Assembly (NCBI GenBank): GCA_964407265.1
Contig: CAYOUV010000014.1
Location: 1 to 61,897, forward strand
Source of the DNA: CAYOUV01 sp964407265
Lineage (GTDB): Bacteria; Chloroflexota; Anaerolineae; Anaerolineales; Villigracilaceae
DNA: 61,897 nucleotides
Reading direction: 5' to 3'
Part shown: positions 59,327-61,897 of the stretch, piece after piece
How the letters are laid out: each line of letters starts with the position of its first letter
Numbering within the stretch: the stretch's first letter is position 1
Notes under the pieces: model-generated
Database searches by the model: none
Seen by the model: only the letters and a program-made list of their open reading frames with translations
Told to the model about the DNA's origin: nothing
Program-made: the position numbers and the translations under genes

Positions 59327-60595
59327 ATGAAGTTTTCGCCACAAACTCACCGACCCTTCGATACGGATCGACAGCGCCTCGAATTGATTGTCGCCATTAT
59401 CCTGGTCGTCACCACGGCATTGCTTTTCTATATGCAGGCAGCCTATTATTTGACTGCTATCAAAGATAGCAAAATCAGTGTAGACTTTCCTCAGAAATTC
59501 ATGTGGTGGGCCAATGATTCGCGTGGGTACTTTTCAACCGGAGAATGGTTGTTCGGGCGCTCGATGGAGACAGATATCACTGTCCGCCCCTGGTTATATC
59601 CCTTCGTGCTGGGGTTATCACGGACGATTTTCCCGGCTAGTGCTGAAAAAGCAATTTGGTTGCTACAAGCCTTTTTTTGGGTCGTCAGTCTGACGGCGAT
59701 CTTTTTGGCTGTGTACCTGGGAACGAAAAAAATTACCCTGGCAATGCTGGCATCCAGTATCTTCTGGACTCATCCAACGCCACTTGTTTTAACTTTTCAC
59801 GGAATGACCGAAACACTAAATATCCTGCTCATAACCCTTTTTTGTTGGTTAATTGTCACCAAACTGCAGCAGCGCTATTTTGGGGTCATTCTTCTTTTCG
59901 CCCTGCTGACAGTTACAAAACCCATTTACCAGATCCCACTGGTCCTGCTTTTGGTTTACCTGTTTGCGACCAAGATAGATTTTAGAAAAGTGCGGAATAT
60001 TTTGATTTCTTGCCTGTGCTTGCTTCCCATTCTGATTCAATTCGTGCTTGTATTTATTGCCACGGGGAAACCCGGTTTTTCCAAGATAGGAGCCAATACT
60101 TTTCGCGATTTCTACGTGGCGGTCATCTACAGTAAGGTTGAAGGGATTGATTGGCGGGAGGCTGAGAGGCAGGTTGCCACATGGAATCTGCCGCAAGAAC
60201 TCAATTATCTGAGCGTGCATAAAAGACAGGCTATTCTCGAATATCGCAATAATGTGATCGATCACAATTTATGGACTGATTCGCTGTTCGTCAGAGGCCA
60301 GGACAATCGGATGGCGGATACGGCTAAAGCGATGAATGCTATAGAAGCCTTCTTGCACCTGATCATGGTTCCGATCATGATTTCTTATTTGCTCTTCAAA
60401 AGCCGTGGCCAGGGGCGGGAAGCAGTTTTACTCTTATATGGTACGTTTGTTATCCAGGTATTGGTTTCAGGCATATCAACGGGCCAAGCGGACAGGTTAT
60501 TGATAACAACCTTGCCATTATGGGTTGTCAGTTACGCCTGGGTAATCTCTAATTTAATGACCAGCCAGCCTCAAACTGCCCTGGAATCCGAATGA
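59327..60595 (+). CDS. polytopic membrane protein, possibly GT-C type glycosyltransferase
   Basis: The product (422 residues from the ATG at 59327) has about 10 transmembrane segments. An early loop contains WWANDSRGYF, which recalls the acidic first loop of GT-C/PMT-like transferases. AGGAG is 13 bases from this ATG but only four from an in-frame TTG at 59318, so the start is ambiguous. A promoter with 17-base spacing lies just upstream. Large helical bundles with alternating aromatic residues fit lipid-linked sugar transfer; the assignment is tentative. Base composition is somewhat more AT-rich than the neighbours. Confidence 0.7.
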   Translation: MKFSPQTHRPFDTDRQRLELIVAIILVVTTALLFYMQAAYYLTAIKDSKISVDFPQKFMWWANDSRGYFSTGEWLFGRSMETDITVRPWLYPFVLGLSRTIFPASAEKAIWLLQAFFWVVSLTAIFLAVYLGTKKITLAMLASSIFWTHPTPLVLTFHGMTETLNILLITLFCWLIVTKLQQRYFGVILLFALLTVTKPIYQIPLVLLLVYLFATKIDFRKVRNILISCLCLLPILIQFVLVFIATGKPGFSKIGANTFRDFYVAVIYSKVEGIDWREAERQVATWNLPQELNYLSVHKRQAILEYRNNVIDHNLWTDSLFVRGQDNRMADTAKAMNAIEAFLHLIMVPIMISYLLFKSRGQGREAVLLLYGTFVIQVLVSGISTGQADRLLITTLPLWVVSYAWVISNLMTSQPQTALESE

Positions 60596-60624
60596 GAATC
60601 TCTTAAGAGTTCCCTGAGGACTGC

Positions 60625-60653
60625 TTGACGCCCATTTTGCCCCATGTTATGAT
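60625..60653 (+). promoter_or_regulatory. sigma70-type promoter of the second LysM-M23 gene
   Basis: TTGACG (60625-60630) and TATGAT (60648-60653) are 17 bases apart. The expected start near 60660 leaves a leader of only about five bases before the ATG at 60665. The element is very similar to that at 59244-59272. Confidence 0.72.
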
Positions 60654-60664
60654 GCCAGCAGAGA

Positions 60665-61891
60665 ATGAACATTATGAACGACGAATTCAAGGAAGATATT
60701 CCTCAAATCTCGCAGGGGGATGCGGCTGAGGTTGAAGAAATCTCCACCTCCAAAAACAAACCGAACCTCATTTCCCGCTGGCTAGAAACCCTGGTGCAGA
60801 TGGGTTTGGGTGAATCGGTGCTACGCTTTGGCACAAATGCGCTGGCCCTGATGGTCGTGGTTGTGACCATTTTCCTGATGCAGCGCTTTTACCGTGATCT
60901 GCCGAACGCGATCAACGTACAGGGAGCACTGGCTGCGGGTCCAACACCCACGCCTGTGGTTCAGGTTGATTCGGTGGTAGCGCCGCCAATTGACACTACT
61001 CATCTGGGTATTCCACGCCTGGCACTGATCCATACGAACATCCCCAGCCGTCCGCGCGTCGAAGTGACCAAATACACTGTTCAGCCAGGTGATACAGTCT
61101 TCGGCATCGCCGAGAAGTTCGGCCTGAAACCGCAAACTATCCTGTTTGGGAACTACTTCGCTCTGTGGGACGATCCGCACAGTCTGAAACCCGGGCAGAA
61201 TCTCAACATCCTGCCAATCGACGGGACCTATTATGAATGGCAGGCAGGCGATGGCCTGAACGCGGTCGCCAAGTTCTTTGGTGTCAGTGCAGAAGACATC
61301 GTCAACTATCCCGCCAACCACCTCGACCCGAAGACCATCGGCGATTACACCAAGCCCAACATCGAAGCCGGCACCTGGCTGGTTATCCCTGGCGGCACGC
61401 GCGAGTTCGTCTCCTGGAGCGCGCCGGTCGGCGTGACACGCTCGAATCCGGCCTTGGCTCGCGTGCTCGGACCGGGCTCATGCGGTAAGATCGAAGGCGG
61501 CGCGGTCGGGTTTGGGACCTTCATCTGGCCATCGAACAAACATTACCTCTCCGGTTTCGACTATTCACCAGAAACCAATCACCGTGCCATCGACATCGCC
61601 GGCAGCCTGGGCGAAGCCGTCTATGCCGTGGACGCAGGTGTGATCGTTTACGCCGGCTGGAATGACTACGGCTATGGCAATATGATCATGATCGATCACG
61701 GCAACGGCTGGCAATCGCTCTACGCCCACCTGAGCGGTATCAACGTCCTGTGCGGACAGAGCGTCGGACAGGGCGACGTGATCGGCGCCATCGGCTCGAC
61801 CGGCAATTCGTCCGGCCCGCACCTGCACTTCGAATTGATGCATTCACAGTACGGCAAGGTCAATCCCTGGAACTTCCTGCCACCGCCGTAA
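60665..61891 (+). CDS. membrane-anchored LysM-domain M23 (LytM) peptidase
   Basis: The 408-residue protein has a cytoplasmic acidic N-terminus (1-55), one transmembrane segment (about 58-77) and a Pro-rich linker. A clear LysM repeat (about 137-183, YTVQPGDTVFGIAEKFG) and a second, partial LysM (about 186-240) follow. The C-terminal M23 domain has HRAID (His306, Asp310), YAHLS and HLHFE (His386, His388), the full set of zinc ligands, so it should be an active wall endopeptidase. ATG codons at 60665 and 60674 are both possible; the promoter puts the RNA start just before the first. Confidence 0.9.
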   Translation: MNIMNDEFKEDIPQISQGDAAEVEEISTSKNKPNLISRWLETLVQMGLGESVLRFGTNALALMVVVVTIFLMQRFYRDLPNAINVQGALAAGPTPTPVVQVDSVVAPPIDTTHLGIPRLALIHTNIPSRPRVEVTKYTVQPGDTVFGIAEKFGLKPQTILFGNYFALWDDPHSLKPGQNLNILPIDGTYYEWQAGDGLNAVAKFFGVSAEDIVNYPANHLDPKTIGDYTKPNIEAGTWLVIPGGTREFVSWSAPVGVTRSNPALARVLGPGSCGKIEGGAVGFGTFIWPSNKHYLSGFDYSPETNHRAIDIAGSLGEAVYAVDAGVIVYAGWNDYGYGNMIMIDHGNGWQSLYAHLSGINVLCGQSVGQGDVIGAIGSTGNSSGPHLHFELMHSQYGKVNPWNFLPPP

Positions 61892-61897
61892 TTCCAA

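Noticed and set aside
1..61897. tRNA, rRNA, CRISPR or insertion-sequence features
   Set aside because: Scanning by eye found no cloverleaf with a T-loop consensus, no direct-repeat arrays and no transposase genes. A tRNA scan and repeat search would be decisive.

Overview
The window looks like a chromosomal segment of a Chloroflexota bacterium, most likely class Anaerolineae. This is inferred from gene content. The signs are many lipoproteins with Thr/Pro-rich linkers after the lipobox, a Baseplate_J-like membrane protein between alaS and ruvX/mltG, several LysM-M23 proteins, a UMF1-type MFS protein, a YqhQ (DUF1385) protein and strong AGGAGG ribosome sites. I found no rRNA, tRNA, CRISPR array, insertion sequence or prophage.

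Layout. 1-6.3 kb: secreted proteins and lipoproteins around a zinc-type dehydrogenase; two of the lipoproteins share a C-terminal SH3-like plus FN3-like module. 6.4-9.7 kb: a three-gene 2-oxoacid (pyruvate) dehydrogenase operon, E1alpha-E1beta-E2, with a terminator-like hairpin in its leader. 9.7-18.6 kb: metallo-beta-lactamase-fold hydrolase, PlsC-type acyltransferase, UMF1 transporter, methyltransferase, YqhQ, M20 peptidase, family-5 peptide-binding protein and secG. 18.7-28.2 kb: PHP phosphoesterase, GT4 glycosyltransferase, a 56-codon ORF coupled to miaA, PiT phosphate transporter, acyl-CoA ligase, ftsH, exonuclease III and a single-domain response regulator. 28.3-37.4 kb: DUF192, a LysM-M23 protein, a complete branched-chain-amino-acid-type ABC transporter (livKHMGF) and proC.

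37.6-46.2 kb: the 3' remnant of a second livF, then a closely spaced run with ornithine cyclodeaminase-family protein, FAD-dependent imino/amino-acid oxidoreductase, a second LivK-type binding protein with no permease, AMP nucleosidase, CinA-like protein with a degraded C-domain, M14 carboxypeptidase, and an amidohydrolase fused to a CYTH domain. 46.2-51.6 kb: membrane proteins, an ECF sigma/anti-sigma pair translationally coupled to a glycosidase-like lipoprotein, and a PD40-repeat lipoprotein. 51.6-57.4 kb, minus strand: mltG, ruvX, Baseplate_J-like gene and alaS. 57.6-61.9 kb: DUF1801 protein, alpha/beta-hydrolase lipoprotein, polytopic membrane protein and a second LysM-M23 protein.

How the genes work together (inference). 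The liv system, proC, the cyclodeaminase-family enzyme and the FAD oxidoreductase fit uptake and interconversion of imino/amino acids. AMP nucleosidase, the CinA domain and the amidohydrolase-CYTH fusion fit a nucleotide salvage or clean-up set. The ECF module and the numerous LysM, M23, MltG and lipoprotein genes point to cell-envelope maintenance. The most unusual items are the amidohydrolase-CYTH fusion, the livF remnant that suggests replacement of an older transporter, and the degraded CinA C-domain.
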